A stretch of 64,000 nt of DNA. Source: Clostridiaceae bacterium JG1575. GTDB taxonomy: Bacteria; Bacillota; Clostridia; Clostridiales; Clostridiaceae. Positions within the stretch are counted from its first letter, which is position 1; every line of letters starts with the position of its first letter. Under the pieces are notes generated by a model. That model saw only the letters and a list, made by a program, of their open reading frames with translations. It ran no database searches and had not been told where the DNA came from. The stretch lies in NCBI GenBank assembly GCA_002838815.1, contig LQGW01000037.1, forward strand, positions 114,754 to 178,753, read 5' to 3'. Of the stretch, positions 1 through 8,413 are shown one piece after another. The translations under genes and the position numbers were made by a program.

Positions 1-477
1 CTTGGAAAAACCACCCTACTCAAAAGCCTCATGGGCCTCATCGAACCCCTGGAAGGATCGGTGGAGCTTGGCGAGCATCAGCAGTTGGGCTACTTCGAAC
101 AAGAGCAGGAGGTTAAAGACCACCGGACGTGTCTTGAAGATTATTGGGCGCTGTTTCCTGGAAACAACCAGTTTGAGGTGCGCTCCGCCTTAGCCAAGTG
201 CGGCCTGACCACTTCCCAGATCGAAAGCCAGGTGAAAGTGCTCTCGGGGGGCGAAAAAGCAAAGCTTCGCCTGGCGAAGCTCATGAACCAGCCCACCAAC
301 ATCCTCCTTTTGGATGAGCCGACGAACCATTTGGATCCGGACGCCAAGGAGGAATTGGCCAAGGCGTTGGCGCAGTATAAAGGAACCTTGATCTTGGTTT
401 GCCATGAGCCCGAATTTTATCGCAAGGTCGTTCAAGAGGTTTGGTCCTGCGAAGACTGGACCTTGAAGGTGTATTAA
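1..477 (+). CDS. ABC-F family ATPase, C-terminal part (5' end outside window)
   Basis: The reading frame is open from base 1, so the gene starts upstream. The visible 158 codons are one complete ABC nucleotide-binding domain: Walker A GKTTLLK at codons 2-8, signature LSGGEKAKLRL, and Walker B ILLLDEPTNHLD at bases 301-336. The DEPTNHLD form and the absence of a membrane domain are typical of ABC-F proteins, soluble tandem ATPases that act on ribosomes (translation factors or antibiotic-protection proteins). The protein ends soon after the H-loop (VCHEPEFY), without the long C-terminal extension some members carry. Which ABC-F subfamily it belongs to cannot be told without the first half. Confidence 0.85.
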   Translation, partial: LGKTTLLKSLMGLIEPLEGSVELGEHQQLGYFEQEQEVKDHRTCLEDYWALFPGNNQFEVRSALAKCGLTTSQIESQVKVLSGGEKAKLRLAKLMNQPTNILLLDEPTNHLDPDAKEELAKALAQYKGTLILVCHEPEFYRKVVQEVWSCEDWTLKVY

Positions 478-553
478 GGCATGCGGACGAGGGAAATCAA
501 GCGGCAAGAACGCGCCGCAAAGAGGGCCGTTTGGGCCGAAGGATCAAGAAACC

Positions 554-1939
554 ATGCAAGAGAAAATTGACCTGACTAAAGGGGGCATCTTCAAGACCCT
601 GACCCGATTGGCGCTGCCCATCATGGGCTCGTCATTCATTCAGATGGCCTACAACCTCTTTGACATGAAGTTTGTTGGCGACATCAGCTATAAAGCGGTG
701 ACGGCTGTGGGCACCGCCACGTTCTTTTTGATGCTCAGCCAAGGCCTCATCATGCTCACCCGCGTTGGGGCAGAGGTTCTCGTGGCGCAAAGCCTGGGCA
801 AAGGCGATGAAAAAGCCGCGGGCATCTATTCGTCCACAGCCATGAAGATGGCGCTCTATCTGGGCGTCCTTTGGAGTCTTTTTGGCTTTTTCGCCCGCAA
901 CTCCTTCATCGGCTTCTTTCAGTTGAAGGACCCCGCCGTGGTGGAGATGGCCACGAATTATATGGCGGTGATGGTGGTCTCCTTGCCGCTGCTTTTCATC
1001 AACTTTATGCTGGTGGGCATCTTCAACGCCGGAGGCTATACGGACGTGCCATTTTGGGCCAACGCCGCCGGCGTGCTCGTTAAAATCACCTCAGGCTACG
1101 TCCTGATCCACGGCTCCTTCGGCCTCCCAGAGCTGGGCGTTCAAGGCTCTGCGGTGTCAACGCTCTTGGCTCAGAGCACCACGTTGCTGCTTTTGATTCG
1201 CTTTTTGAACAAGCGACCCGATGAATACCTGCGCATTCATTTTAGGGATCGCCTGCGTGGACCGTACGCCAAGCAGATCATCCGGATTGGCTGGCCGGCG
1301 GCGCTTCAGAGCTTCTTTTTCTCATTCATCAATACCTGGATCGGACGCATCGTTACGGGCGCAAGTCTTGAAGCGGCCTCCGTGCAACGCATCGGCGCGC
1401 AAATCGAATCCGTTTCCTGGATGACCTCGGCGGGATTTGCCACCGCCTTGTCCGCCTTCACCGGGCAAAACTATGGCGCCGGCAAGCCCCAGCGCGTCAT
1501 CCGTGGCTTTCACATCGGCTCGCTCATCGTAGGCGGCATCGGCATCTTTGCTACGTTGCTCCTCATGGGCCTGCCAAGACAACTGTTCTCCATTTTTATT
1601 GCGCAACCCGAAGAAGTGGTGCAAATGGGCATCGGTTATCTTGTGATTCTTGGCATCAGCCAGTTGTTTCAGTCCCTGGAGATTTCGACCACCGGTGCGT
1701 TCAATGGGTTGGGCCTGACGAAGATCCCCTCGGTGGTGAACATCTTCTTCCAAGCCCTGCGGATCCCCGCCGCACTGGTGCTGATGAGAACCTCACTTGG
1801 GATTAACGGTATTTGGTGGGCCATCAGCTTATCCACGGTGCTCAAGGGCATTGTGGGAATGCTTCTTTTCAATCGGGGGGTCATTCGCCGCTTGAAAACG
1901 GGAGAGCCTTTGAAGCGGCAAAGGCGGCGACGCCTCTAA
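554..1939 (+). CDS. MATE family efflux transporter
   Basis: This 461-aa protein is hydrophobic throughout, with about 12 predicted membrane segments in two similar halves, as expected for multidrug and toxin extrusion (MATE) transporters, which export compounds using Na+ or H+ gradients. The N-terminus (LTRLALPIMGSSFIQMAYNLFDMKFVG) and the VAQSLGKGD and ALSAFTGQNYGAG segments are typical of the family. The ATG at 554 follows a weak GAAGGA ribosome site. A basic tail (KRQRRRRL) ends the protein. The substrate cannot be inferred. A second MATE gene of a different subgroup lies 670 bp downstream. Confidence 0.88.
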   Translation: MQEKIDLTKGGIFKTLTRLALPIMGSSFIQMAYNLFDMKFVGDISYKAVTAVGTATFFLMLSQGLIMLTRVGAEVLVAQSLGKGDEKAAGIYSSTAMKMALYLGVLWSLFGFFARNSFIGFFQLKDPAVVEMATNYMAVMVVSLPLLFINFMLVGIFNAGGYTDVPFWANAAGVLVKITSGYVLIHGSFGLPELGVQGSAVSTLLAQSTTLLLLIRFLNKRPDEYLRIHFRDRLRGPYAKQIIRIGWPAALQSFFFSFINTWIGRIVTGASLEAASVQRIGAQIESVSWMTSAGFATALSAFTGQNYGAGKPQRVIRGFHIGSLIVGGIGIFATLLLMGLPRQLFSIFIAQPEEVVQMGIGYLVILGISQLFQSLEISTTGAFNGLGLTKIPSVVNIFFQALRIPAALVLMRTSLGINGIWWAISLSTVLKGIVGMLLFNRGVIRRLKTGEPLKRQRRRRL

Positions 1940-1977
1940 AAAAGCACCCGGGATGGGGCCTCCCTCCCTCCTTTAGA

Positions 1978-2027
1978 AACCCTTCGGCGCCTGCCCCTTG
2001 AACGGGGTGGCCGTCGAAGGGTTTTTT
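1978..2027 (+). terminator. Rho-independent terminator after MATE gene
   Basis: The arms AACCCTTCGG and CGAAGGGTT enclose a GC-rich inner hairpin (CCCC/GGGG) and are followed by a run of six T. Confidence 0.8.
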
Positions 2028-2054
2028 GAGCCCATTGGCTAGGGGAACCGAAGC

Positions 2055-2083
2055 TTGACAAGAGGGGGAGCGCGGCGTAGAGT
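2055..2083 (+). promoter_or_regulatory. Sigma-70-type promoter of the MarR-MATE operon
   Basis: A perfect -35 TTGACA (2055-2060) is followed after 17 bp by TAGAGT (2078-2083). It lies 82 bp upstream of the MarR start codon. Confidence 0.65.
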
Positions 2084-2106
2084 GAGAAGGAATGATTCAG
2101 ATTACT

Positions 2107-2116
2107 TAATTAATTA
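2107..2116. promoter_or_regulatory. Possible MarR operator palindrome
   Basis: The perfect 10-bp palindrome TAATTAATTA lies just after the predicted transcription start, in otherwise GC-rich DNA. AT-rich palindromes in this position are usual binding sites for autoregulating MarR proteins. Its use here is inferred. Confidence 0.4.
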
Positions 2117-2164
2117 GCCGGATCGTTGGGCGGGGGCACGACCTTAGGAAAAAGGAGGGAGGAC

Positions 2165-2626
2165 ATGGCGGATCAACCCTTAAAGCAGAGTCTTTTGACT
2201 TTTTTTTACGCTAGTACCTTGGATGAGCTGCGGATGATGAACGAAAAGCGGCTGCCGGGAAGCATCACCTACAACAGCCTGCTGTATCTTCACTTAGTGG
2301 AGTACAACCAAGGGTGCACCCCCTCCTATCTTTCTCGCCTCTTGGGCGTGAGTAAGCCCGCCGTTACGGCTAAACTTAACGAATTGGCCGCTCGGGGCCT
2401 TTTGCTGCGGCAAAAAAATCCGCAGGATGGGCGGGAGACCATCTTGAAGCTGAGCGAGGAAGGGGCCGCTCTTTATGCGGCGTACGATCGGACCATGTAT
2501 CGCGCCATGGCCCATCTGGAGAAGCATTTCTCTGGGCAGGATCTGGCGCTTTTTTGCCGGATGCTCGATGAGGCCTCCAAGGTCTATTTAAAGGGAGGGA
2601 AAAGCGATGGCGGATCTTTTGACTAA
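2165..2626 (+). CDS. MarR family transcriptional regulator
   Basis: This 153-aa protein has a winged helix-turn-helix of MarR type: SYLSRLLGVSKPAVTAKLNELAARGLL is the recognition region and RQKNPQDGRETILKLSEEG is the wing. The ATG at 2165 was chosen over an upstream TTG at 2126 because it sits just after a strong AAAAAGGAGGGA ribosome site. The last 20 bases overlap the MATE transporter gene, so the two are translationally coupled, and this protein most likely represses the transporter until a ligand binds. The ligand is unknown. Confidence 0.88.
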   Translation: MADQPLKQSLLTFFYASTLDELRMMNEKRLPGSITYNSLLYLHLVEYNQGCTPSYLSRLLGVSKPAVTAKLNELAARGLLLRQKNPQDGRETILKLSEEGAALYAAYDRTMYRAMAHLEKHFSGQDLALFCRMLDEASKVYLKGGKSDGGSFD

Positions 2627-3965
2627 AGTCAGCGGCCACAAAGTGCTGCGCTTCACCTTGCCCACCATGCTCATGATGATCTTTATGGCCTTATACACCA
2701 TGGTGGATGGGCTCTTTGTCTCGAATTTTGTCGGCACGGATGCTCTCTCCGCCCTGAACATCGCTTATCCTGCGGTCAGTGTGGTCGTAGCGCTGGGGGT
2801 TATGCTGGGAACGGGGGGCAATGCCGTCATTGCGCGAAACCTCGGGCAGGGACGCTCGGGTCGGGCGCGCAGTCGCTTTACGCTCTTTGTGGTGGTGGGG
2901 GTCCTTTTGGGGCTGTGCTTTTTGCCGGTGGCGATCTTTTTTTTAGAGCCCTTAGTCGCCCTTTTGGGCGCCAGCCCCTTGTTGGAGGGAGCGACGGAGG
3001 ATTATCTCTTCATTGTTCTGATGGGAGCCCCCTTTGCCATGCTGCAAATGCTCTTCCAGAGCTTTTTTGTCGCGGCGGGCGCGCCAGGGCGAGGTCTTTG
3101 GATCATGGTGGCGGGTGGCGTCACCAATATGGTGATGGACTATTTTTTCATCGTAAAGCTTGGCATGGGGGTGGCGGGAGCTGCCTACGGCACGGTTCTT
3201 GGGTATTGCGTCCCCGCCTTTTATGGCCTGTGGTATTTTTCCGCAAAGCGCAACAGGACGCTTTGGTTTACGGCTCCCCAATGGGAATGGGGAATTTTAC
3301 TCAAGGCCTGTTCCAATGGCTCCTCGGAAATGATTGCCAACCTTGCCAACGCCGTCACGACGTTCTTATTCAACATCATGATGCTGCGTTATTATGGGGA
3401 AGCGGGCGTTGCCGCCATCACCATTGCCCTTTACGTGCAGTTTTTCCTCTCCGCCGTCTACCTGGGCTTTGGCATGGGCGTTGCGCCGCTATATAGTTTT
3501 TTTTACGGGAAAAAAGATCCAAAGGCCCTGCGGAATTTATACGGCATCAGCCTGCGCTTTTTGGCGGTGAATGCCGTGCTTTGGTTTGCCCTGGCCTTGG
3601 GCGGACGCGAAGGATTCTTAGCGCTTTTCGTGCCCCGAGACTCCCAGGCGGCGGCCATTGCAAGAGAAGGCTGGATGCCCTATGCCGTTTCCTTTTTATT
3701 CATCGGATTCAATTTATTTGCTTCGGCACTCTTCACCGCCTTTTCCGACGGTCGACGCTCGGCCCTCATCTCTTTTTTACGCACCTTCGTTTTTTTAGCG
3801 GGCTTTATTCTGCTGTTGCCCCTTTTCATGGGCGGCCCAGGGATCTTTTTTTCCGTGGCGGCGGCCGAAGCAATCACGTGCCTGATTTCTGCCATCCTTC
3901 TTACCCGATGCAAAAGCATTTATGGCTATGGGCGGGGTCAAAAACCAAAAAACTTCGAAGGATAA
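2607..3965 (+). CDS. MATE family efflux transporter (MepA-like)
   Basis: This 452-aa polytopic membrane protein has the N-terminal pattern of the MepA-type MATE group (LRFTLPTMLMMIFMALYTMVDG, then ARNLGQG). The GTGGNAVIARNLGQG region and the second-half repeat of the fold are visible. It starts inside the MarR gene, after the ribosome site AAAGGGAGGGAAAAGCG. Co-transcription with a MarR regulator suggests an inducible drug or toxic-compound exporter. It differs from the first MATE protein in this window, so this is not a recent tandem duplication. Confidence 0.88.
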   Translation: MADLLTKVSGHKVLRFTLPTMLMMIFMALYTMVDGLFVSNFVGTDALSALNIAYPAVSVVVALGVMLGTGGNAVIARNLGQGRSGRARSRFTLFVVVGVLLGLCFLPVAIFFLEPLVALLGASPLLEGATEDYLFIVLMGAPFAMLQMLFQSFFVAAGAPGRGLWIMVAGGVTNMVMDYFFIVKLGMGVAGAAYGTVLGYCVPAFYGLWYFSAKRNRTLWFTAPQWEWGILLKACSNGSSEMIANLANAVTTFLFNIMMLRYYGEAGVAAITIALYVQFFLSAVYLGFGMGVAPLYSFFYGKKDPKALRNLYGISLRFLAVNAVLWFALALGGREGFLALFVPRDSQAAAIAREGWMPYAVSFLFIGFNLFASALFTAFSDGRRSALISFLRTFVFLAGFILLLPLFMGGPGIFFSVAAAEAITCLISAILLTRCKSIYGYGRGQKPKNFEG

Positions 3966-3998
3966 ATCACAAACCCCAAAATCTTTTGTGAAAGCACA

Positions 3999-4027
3999 TT
4001 GTCAAGTCAGGGATTTTAGGGTACCAT
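3999..4027 (+). promoter_or_regulatory. Promoter of tRNA-Phe
   Basis: TTGTCA (3999-4004) is followed after 17 bp by TACCAT (4022-4027), ending 21 bp before the mature tRNA 5' end. Confidence 0.55.
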
Positions 4028-4048
4028 TAGCCTTATCATCCACCGTTT

Positions 4049-4124
<76 letters not shown>

Positions 4125-4134
4125 AAAAAAGAAA

Positions 4135-4178
4135 GACCCTGCCGGGGAGACCTTCTCCGGCAGGGTCCTCATTTTTTA
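4135..4178. terminator. Bidirectional terminator (tRNA-Phe / peroxiredoxin)
   Basis: The GACCCTGCCGG/CCGGCAGGGTC stem is followed by six T on the plus strand and preceded by a seven-A run, so it can end both the tRNA transcript and the minus-strand peroxiredoxin transcript. Confidence 0.85.
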
Positions 4179-4192
4179 GGGCAGGGGCAGGC

Positions 4193-4666
4193 CTACTTGA
4201 CGGACTTCAAGAAGGAGAGGATTTCCTCTGCGTGGCCTTCGGGTTTGGGCTTGCGGTAAATTTTTAAAAGCGTACCGTCGGGGCCGATGACAAAGGTCGA
4301 GCGGATGATGCCCAACGCGGTTTTGCCAAAGAGGGATTTCTCCTTGAAGACGCCGTACTGGGTCAGCACATCGCCTTCTTCATCCGAGAGCAACACGAAA
4401 GGGATGCCGAGCTTATCGATGAATTTGTCGTGGCTTTTCATGGAATCCTTGGACACGCCAAGAATCACTGCATTTAGGTTCTCATAATCCTTATGAGCGG
4501 CGCTGAAGCCTTGGGCTTCGCAGGCTCACCCCGGGGTGTTGTCTTTGGGATAGAAGTAGAGGATGACAATCTTTCCTTGATAGTCGGACAATCGATGGGT
4601 TTTTCCATCGGAACCGGGGAGGGCAAAATCGGGGGCTTTGTGGCCCTCTAACAATTCAGTACTCAT
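4193..4666 (-). CDS. Selenocysteine-containing peroxiredoxin (BCP/PrxQ type), in-frame TGA
   Basis: Read through one in-frame TGA (plus 4526-4528), the frame gives a continuous 157-aa thioredoxin-fold peroxiredoxin. The N-terminal half is EGHKAPDFALPGSDGKTHRL, then FYPKDNTPG-U47-ACEAQGF; the second half (GVSKDSMKSHDKF to the C-terminus) lies after the TGA. The TGA sits exactly at the peroxidatic cysteine of the PGC motif, so it encodes selenocysteine. C49 (U-x-C) could resolve the oxidised state. Peroxiredoxins reduce H2O2 and organic peroxides in the cytosol; Sec peroxiredoxins are known from amino-acid-fermenting Clostridia. The ATG at 4666 follows TGGAGGACCC. A 6-bp hairpin starts 6 nt after the TGA. 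A caller that stops at TGA would report only the fragment from 4468. Confidence 0.93.
4505..4519 (-). promoter_or_regulatory. SECIS-like hairpin of the selenoperoxiredoxin
   Basis: On the minus strand, GAAGCC-CAA-GGCTTC forms a perfect 6-bp hairpin 6 nt after the UGA, extendable by GC/GC across a bulged A. It lies inside the coding region, where bacterial SECIS elements for SelB are found. The 3-nt loop is smaller than usual. Confidence 0.55.
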
Positions 4667-4830
4667 AATAGGGTCCTCCATATGCTTTTTATTCAGATTC
4701 TATTGAACCAAAAACATATGAACAAAAAGGATCGAGAAAAAGAAACAGTTTTTGAATAAGAAGTATTTTTCGAGGTCGCAAGGTTCTATGGTATGATTAG
4801 AGGTAGATTTTCAAAAAAAGGAGCAAACTC

Positions 4831-5577
4831 ATGGAAGAAAAGAACACCGTACTGGCCACCGTCAACGGCCTGGAAATTACCGAAGCGCTTTTGGAGGCGA
4901 CCATTGAAAAGTTTCCCGAGGACAAGAAGGCCTATTTTAGCAGCGAATTCGGCAAAAAGCAGCTTTTGGATCAGATCATCAACGTCGAGCTGATCAATGC
5001 TTACGGACGGGAGATCGGCATCGAGTCCGATGAATTCTATAGAACCCAAATGGAGCAAGCGGAAAAAGACATCCGGTTCAACGCCACCATGAACCAAATC
5101 ATGAGCGGCCTGTCCGTGGATGATGAGGAAGTCAAAGCCCACTACGACAGCAATCCCTCCGCCTTCTCCAAGGGAGAAACCATTGCCGCACGCCATATTC
5201 TGGTGGATTCCAAGGAGAAAGCCGAAACGATCAAGGGACAGATTGAGGCGGGCGCCGTCACGTTTGAGGCGGCGGCCAAGGAGCATTCCAGCTGTCCTTC
5301 CAAGGAATCCGGGGGCGATCTGGGTCGGTTTGGCCAAGGATCCATGGTTCCTGAATTCGATCAAGCCGCCTTTAGTGCTCCCTTGAACGAAGTCAGCGAG
5401 CCAGTCAAGACCATGTTCGGCTACCACCTAATTCAGGTGTACGACCGCGCCGAGGCAGAAGCTCCCGCCTTTGAGGCGGTTCGCGAGAGCATCGCTGGCA
5501 ATCTGTTGAAGGACAAGCAAATGGAGCGCTACACCACGTTGGTCCAGGAGCTCCGGGAAAAATATTACAATAAATAA
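4831..5577 (+). CDS. Peptidyl-prolyl cis-trans isomerase, parvulin (PpiC) type, cytosolic
   Basis: The 248-aa protein has a SurA/PrsA-like N-terminal helical chaperone part (residues 1-110; VLATVNGLEITEALLEATIEKF) and one parvulin domain at about 115-205 (ARHILVDSKEKAETI, then SSCPSKESGGDLGRFGQGSMVPEFDQAAF and GYHLIQVYDR). Unlike PrsA it has no signal peptide or lipobox, so it should act in the cytoplasm, helping proteins fold by isomerising prolyl bonds. It is preceded by AAAAAAGGAG and a possible extended -10 (TGGTATGAT, 4789-4797), divergent from the peroxiredoxin. A strong terminator follows, so it is probably monocistronic. Confidence 0.88.
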   Translation: MEEKNTVLATVNGLEITEALLEATIEKFPEDKKAYFSSEFGKKQLLDQIINVELINAYGREIGIESDEFYRTQMEQAEKDIRFNATMNQIMSGLSVDDEEVKAHYDSNPSAFSKGETIAARHILVDSKEKAETIKGQIEAGAVTFEAAAKEHSSCPSKESGGDLGRFGQGSMVPEFDQAAFSAPLNEVSEPVKTMFGYHLIQVYDRAEAEAPAFEAVRESIAGNLLKDKQMERYTTLVQELREKYYNK

Positions 5578-5582
5578 CGGCA

Positions 5583-5624
5583 AAAAAGAGCTCTTCGGCC
5601 TTACGTGCGAAGAGCTCTTTTTTA
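5583..5624. terminator. Bidirectional terminator between PpiC and aminotransferase
   Basis: The AAAAAAGAGCTCTTCG/CGAAGAGCTCTTTTTT arms form a near-perfect symmetrical hairpin usable by both converging genes. Confidence 0.88.
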
Positions 5625-5639
5625 GGATGAGCGGTGTCG

Positions 5640-6845
5640 TTACTCTACAATCCCCTCAGCGCGGTATTCCGCCATGAGTTTTTCAAAAAGCGGCAGGCAT
5701 TTTTCAATGGTTTCCGTTTTTACGCAATAGGAGAGGCGCATGTGGGAGGGGACGCCAAAACCCGTTCCAGGCACGAGAAGAAGATCGTATTTTTTGGCGC
5801 GTTCGCAGAATTCCTCGCCCGATCCGGAAGGGGATTCAATGAAGGCATAGAAGGCCCCATCGGGCTTGGCCATGCGGTACCCCATCTGTCTTAAGCGATT
5901 CCAGAGCAAGTTGCGGTTGGCTTCATAAATGCGAAGATCCGGCTGCACGTCCACGCAGCGCTCGATGACCTGCTGGAATAACGAGGGCGCGCATACGAAG
6001 CCTAGAATGCGAGCGGATCCGAAGACGGCCGCCATGAGGTCCTTGGCGCCCTGCAGCTTTTTGGGAATCAGGATGTAGCCGATGCGTTCGCCAGGGAGGG
6101 ACAGGGATTTGGACCACGAATAGTTCACAATGGTGTTTTCATAAAAATTCGGGACAAAATGCGCCGTTTCTCCACCGTACACCAGTTCCCGGTAGGGTTC
6201 ATCCGAAATAAGGTAAATGGGATGCCCGTATTCTTGGGCCTTTTCGCGTAGGATTTCGGCCAGCTGCTCATAGGTTTGCTTGGAGTAGACAACGCCGGAG
6301 GGGTTGTTGGGGGAGTTGATGATGAGCGCTTTGGTGTGAGGCGTCAGCGCTTGACGAAGGCCCTCAAAATCGATTTGAAAGGACTCAAGGTCTGCGGGCA
6401 CCACGACAAAGCGTCCGCCACGAGCGGTGACGAAAAAACGGTACTCTGGGAAAAACGGAGCGACGGTGAGAATTTCATCCTCTTCAGAGCGGATCAGGCT
6501 TTGCAAGGTGATGTTCAAAGAAGCGGCGGCGCCGCACGTCAGATAAAGATCGTCGGCTTCGTAGTCGGTGCCGTAGCGGGTGTTTAGGTTTTTAGCAATG
6601 GCCTCTCGGGCACTCTGGGAACCGGCCGAAGAGGTGTAGCTGTGATACGCTACGGGGCTTTCCCTTTCGATAATATCCTCGATGGCCGCCTTGATGGCTG
6701 GGGGAGCGGGGACGTTGGGATTGCCGATGGAGAAATCAAAGACGTTGTCCCGGCCCACCTGCGCAGCCCGCTGGTTGCCGAATTCAAAAATTTCACGGAT
6801 CACCGAGCGCTGTGTGCCCAGTTGGATCATTTCTTGGTTGAACAT
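5640..6845 (-). CDS. PLP-dependent class I/II aminotransferase
   Basis: This 401-aa fold-type I aminotransferase has the substrate and cofactor motifs of the aspartate aminotransferase superfamily: SIGNPNVPAPP near the start, CGAAASLNI (phosphate binding), SPNNPSGVVY, SDEPYRELVY (the Asp that contacts the PLP pyridine nitrogen) and YSWSKSLSLPGER, with the PLP lysine at about residue 246. It transfers amino groups between an amino acid and a 2-oxoacid; the amino acid cannot be deduced, although the host's amino-acid fermentation makes a catabolic or biosynthetic role plausible. The ATG at 6845 follows AAGGGGG, and an extended -10 (TGGTATGAT, minus strand) lies just upstream. Confidence 0.88.
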   Translation of the reverse strand: MFNQEMIQLGTQRSVIREIFEFGNQRAAQVGRDNVFDFSIGNPNVPAPPAIKAAIEDIIERESPVAYHSYTSSAGSQSAREAIAKNLNTRYGTDYEADDLYLTCGAAASLNITLQSLIRSEEDEILTVAPFFPEYRFFVTARGGRFVVVPADLESFQIDFEGLRQALTPHTKALIINSPNNPSGVVYSKQTYEQLAEILREKAQEYGHPIYLISDEPYRELVYGGETAHFVPNFYENTIVNYSWSKSLSLPGERIGYILIPKKLQGAKDLMAAVFGSARILGFVCAPSLFQQVIERCVDVQPDLRIYEANRNLLWNRLRQMGYRMAKPDGAFYAFIESPSGSGEEFCERAKKYDLLLVPGTGFGVPSHMRLSYCVKTETIEKCLPLFEKLMAEYRAEGIVE

Positions 6846-6884
6846 ATGGAACCCCCTTGGTTTGATACATGGCCATCATACCAC

Positions 6885-6924
6885 AAAAGCAAAGAAGGGT
6901 GTAACGGATTACAGCCTTCTTTGC
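6885..6924 (-). terminator. Terminator of the HAD phosphatase gene
   Basis: A perfect 10-bp stem GCAAAGAAGG/CCTTCTTTGC with a 16-nt loop is followed on the minus strand by TTTT. It directly abuts the -10 element of the next minus-strand gene. Confidence 0.6.
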
Positions 6925-7012
6925 CGATTCAAGGCCCCTCAAGGCCTTTCCTTATGGTTTTGTTGAAGAGGGAGCGCCTTCGTTATGAAAAGAACGAGAC
7001 GAATTCTGGAGC

Positions 7013-7690
7013 TTATCTCTCCGGAAGGCGTAAGCTTTCTTCAAAGAGCAAACTTTGAAAATCCTCCAAAAATCGCTCCGCCAAGGCCTCATCCCCTTCC
7101 GGAAGGCTCGTGTGACGATCTTTGATGCCGACGACGCGCATGCCCGCCGCCCGGGCGCCGCGCATGGCGGGGGCGACATCCTCAAAAACCATGCACTCCT
7201 GGGGGGAGACCCCGATGCGTTGGGCGGCCAGCAAAAAGACATCCGGCTCCGCCTTGGTTTTCGCGCGGCTTTCATCGGTGGTGACCAGGGCATCAAAGAG
7301 ACCCAAGATGCCGTTGGCTTGAAGGCACACTTCCAGCAAATCCCGGTTGTTGGAGGTTGCTAGGGCCAGCTTGATGCCCAGTTCCTTGAGGCGAAGCAAA
7401 AACTCACGAGCGCCGGCTTTTAACGTAACGCTGGTGGAATATTCTCGATGCGCGGCGTCAATCCACAGCGCTTTGATTTCGTCCACACTCTCGGGAAGGC
7501 TGAAGGTATCCTTGAAATAGTGGGCGGTTTGATGAAAGGAAAAGTGGGCGACGACATTCATCAGTTCCTCAGGAGTAATGGACAAGGACCGGGACTCGAT
7601 AAAGTCCTGATCGATTTTTGACCAGACCCACATGGAATCCACCAAGGTTCCATCCAAATCAAAAATGACGCCGCGGATGTTTTTGAACAT
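7013..7690 (-). CDS. HAD family hydrolase (beta-phosphoglucomutase-like phosphatase)
   Basis: This 225-aa HAD superfamily protein has the nucleophile motif DLDGTLVDS (motif I) near residue 11, a helical cap of about 60 residues, motif II ATSNN, motif III lysine in KAEPDVFLLAAQRIG and motif IV VFEDVAPAMRGARAAGM. This arrangement is that of the subgroup including sugar-phosphate phosphatases and beta-phosphoglucomutase. It probably hydrolyses small phosphorylated metabolites in the cytosol; the substrate is unknown. It lies 15 bp downstream of the PAP2 gene on the same strand and is probably cotranscribed with it. Confidence 0.85.
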   Translation of the reverse strand: MFKNIRGVIFDLDGTLVDSMWVWSKIDQDFIESRSLSITPEELMNVVAHFSFHQTAHYFKDTFSLPESVDEIKALWIDAAHREYSTSVTLKAGAREFLLRLKELGIKLALATSNNRDLLEVCLQANGILGLFDALVTTDESRAKTKAEPDVFLLAAQRIGVSPQECMVFEDVAPAMRGARAAGMRVVGIKDRHTSLPEGDEALAERFLEDFQSLLFEESLRLPER

Positions 7691-7705
7691 AAAGAAACAA
7701 CACTC

Positions 7706-8332
7706 CTATAGCAGCAGGGCCGCGATCGGCCCAGGAAGAGGCAAAAAGCAGACGGCGATCCCTCTCCAAAGGAGGCGTCCGACGCTTTGGGACAGATGCA
7801 TCAGCATCCAGGGGGTGAGTAGGTGCACCAAAATAGCGAAAAAACTGCCGATGAGGGCGCCGGCAATCACATCCGAGGGGTAGTGAACCGCAAGATAGAT
7901 GCGAGAGAAGCCCACGCAGAACGCCAAAAATAAGAAACCGGCGCTGATGGCCGCCCCTCGGGTTAGAAGGCTCATGGAGGCCGCTAGAGCAAAGGCGGCC
8001 GCCGTATGGCCCGAAGGAAAGGAAAACTGATCCACGCCAATGCGGATGGAACGAAGGCTTTCCATTTGCTCAAAGGGCCGCTTTCTTTTGAAAATGCGCT
8101 TGAGCAGTTGAACGACAATGGTGGAAATAATGAGGGTCACCGCAGCTTGGACGGCAAAGGGACGAAAGTACTGCTGAGGCAGAAACACTAAGGCCAAGAC
8201 CACCCCCAGGGCAAAAACATCCGAGCCAAGATAGGTGACGGCGATGTTGAAATAGTCCAGTAGCTGACTGCGCATCCTCGTGTTGATGAAGCGGATGATG
8301 CGGTAGTCCATCCGAAAAATAGAATCGAGCAT
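7706..8332 (-). CDS. PAP2 family membrane phosphatase
   Basis: This 208-aa protein has about five membrane helices and the three-part acid phosphatase signature: KRIFKRKRP (C1), FPSGHTAAAFA (C2, catalytic His) and SRIYLAVHYPSDVIAG (C3). Such enzymes dephosphorylate lipid pyrophosphates or phosphatidic acid at the membrane; undecaprenyl-pyrophosphate recycling is one possible role. An upstream in-frame ATG at 8425 exists, but the ATG at 8332 has the good ribosome site GGAGGAGGGGAG, so it was chosen. It diverges from the TrmN6-like gene, with AT-rich -10-like sequence between them. Confidence 0.87.
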   Translation of the reverse strand: MLDSIFRMDYRIIRFINTRMRSQLLDYFNIAVTYLGSDVFALGVVLALVFLPQQYFRPFAVQAAVTLIISTIVVQLLKRIFKRKRPFEQMESLRSIRIGVDQFSFPSGHTAAAFALAASMSLLTRGAAISAGFLFLAFCVGFSRIYLAVHYPSDVIAGALIGSFFAILVHLLTPWMLMHLSQSVGRLLWRGIAVCFLPLPGPIAALLL

Positions 8333-8413
8333 GGGCTCCCCTCCTCCGCGCCCTAAGGCGTGGTAAAATAGATTCCATACAATATTATACACGAAGGGAG
8401 GGGCGAGCTTTAA

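Noticed and set aside
481-570. Small basic ORF between the ABC-F and MATE genes
   Set aside because: The 29-codon frame starting at 481 has no ribosome site, overlaps the MATE start and is probably not translated.
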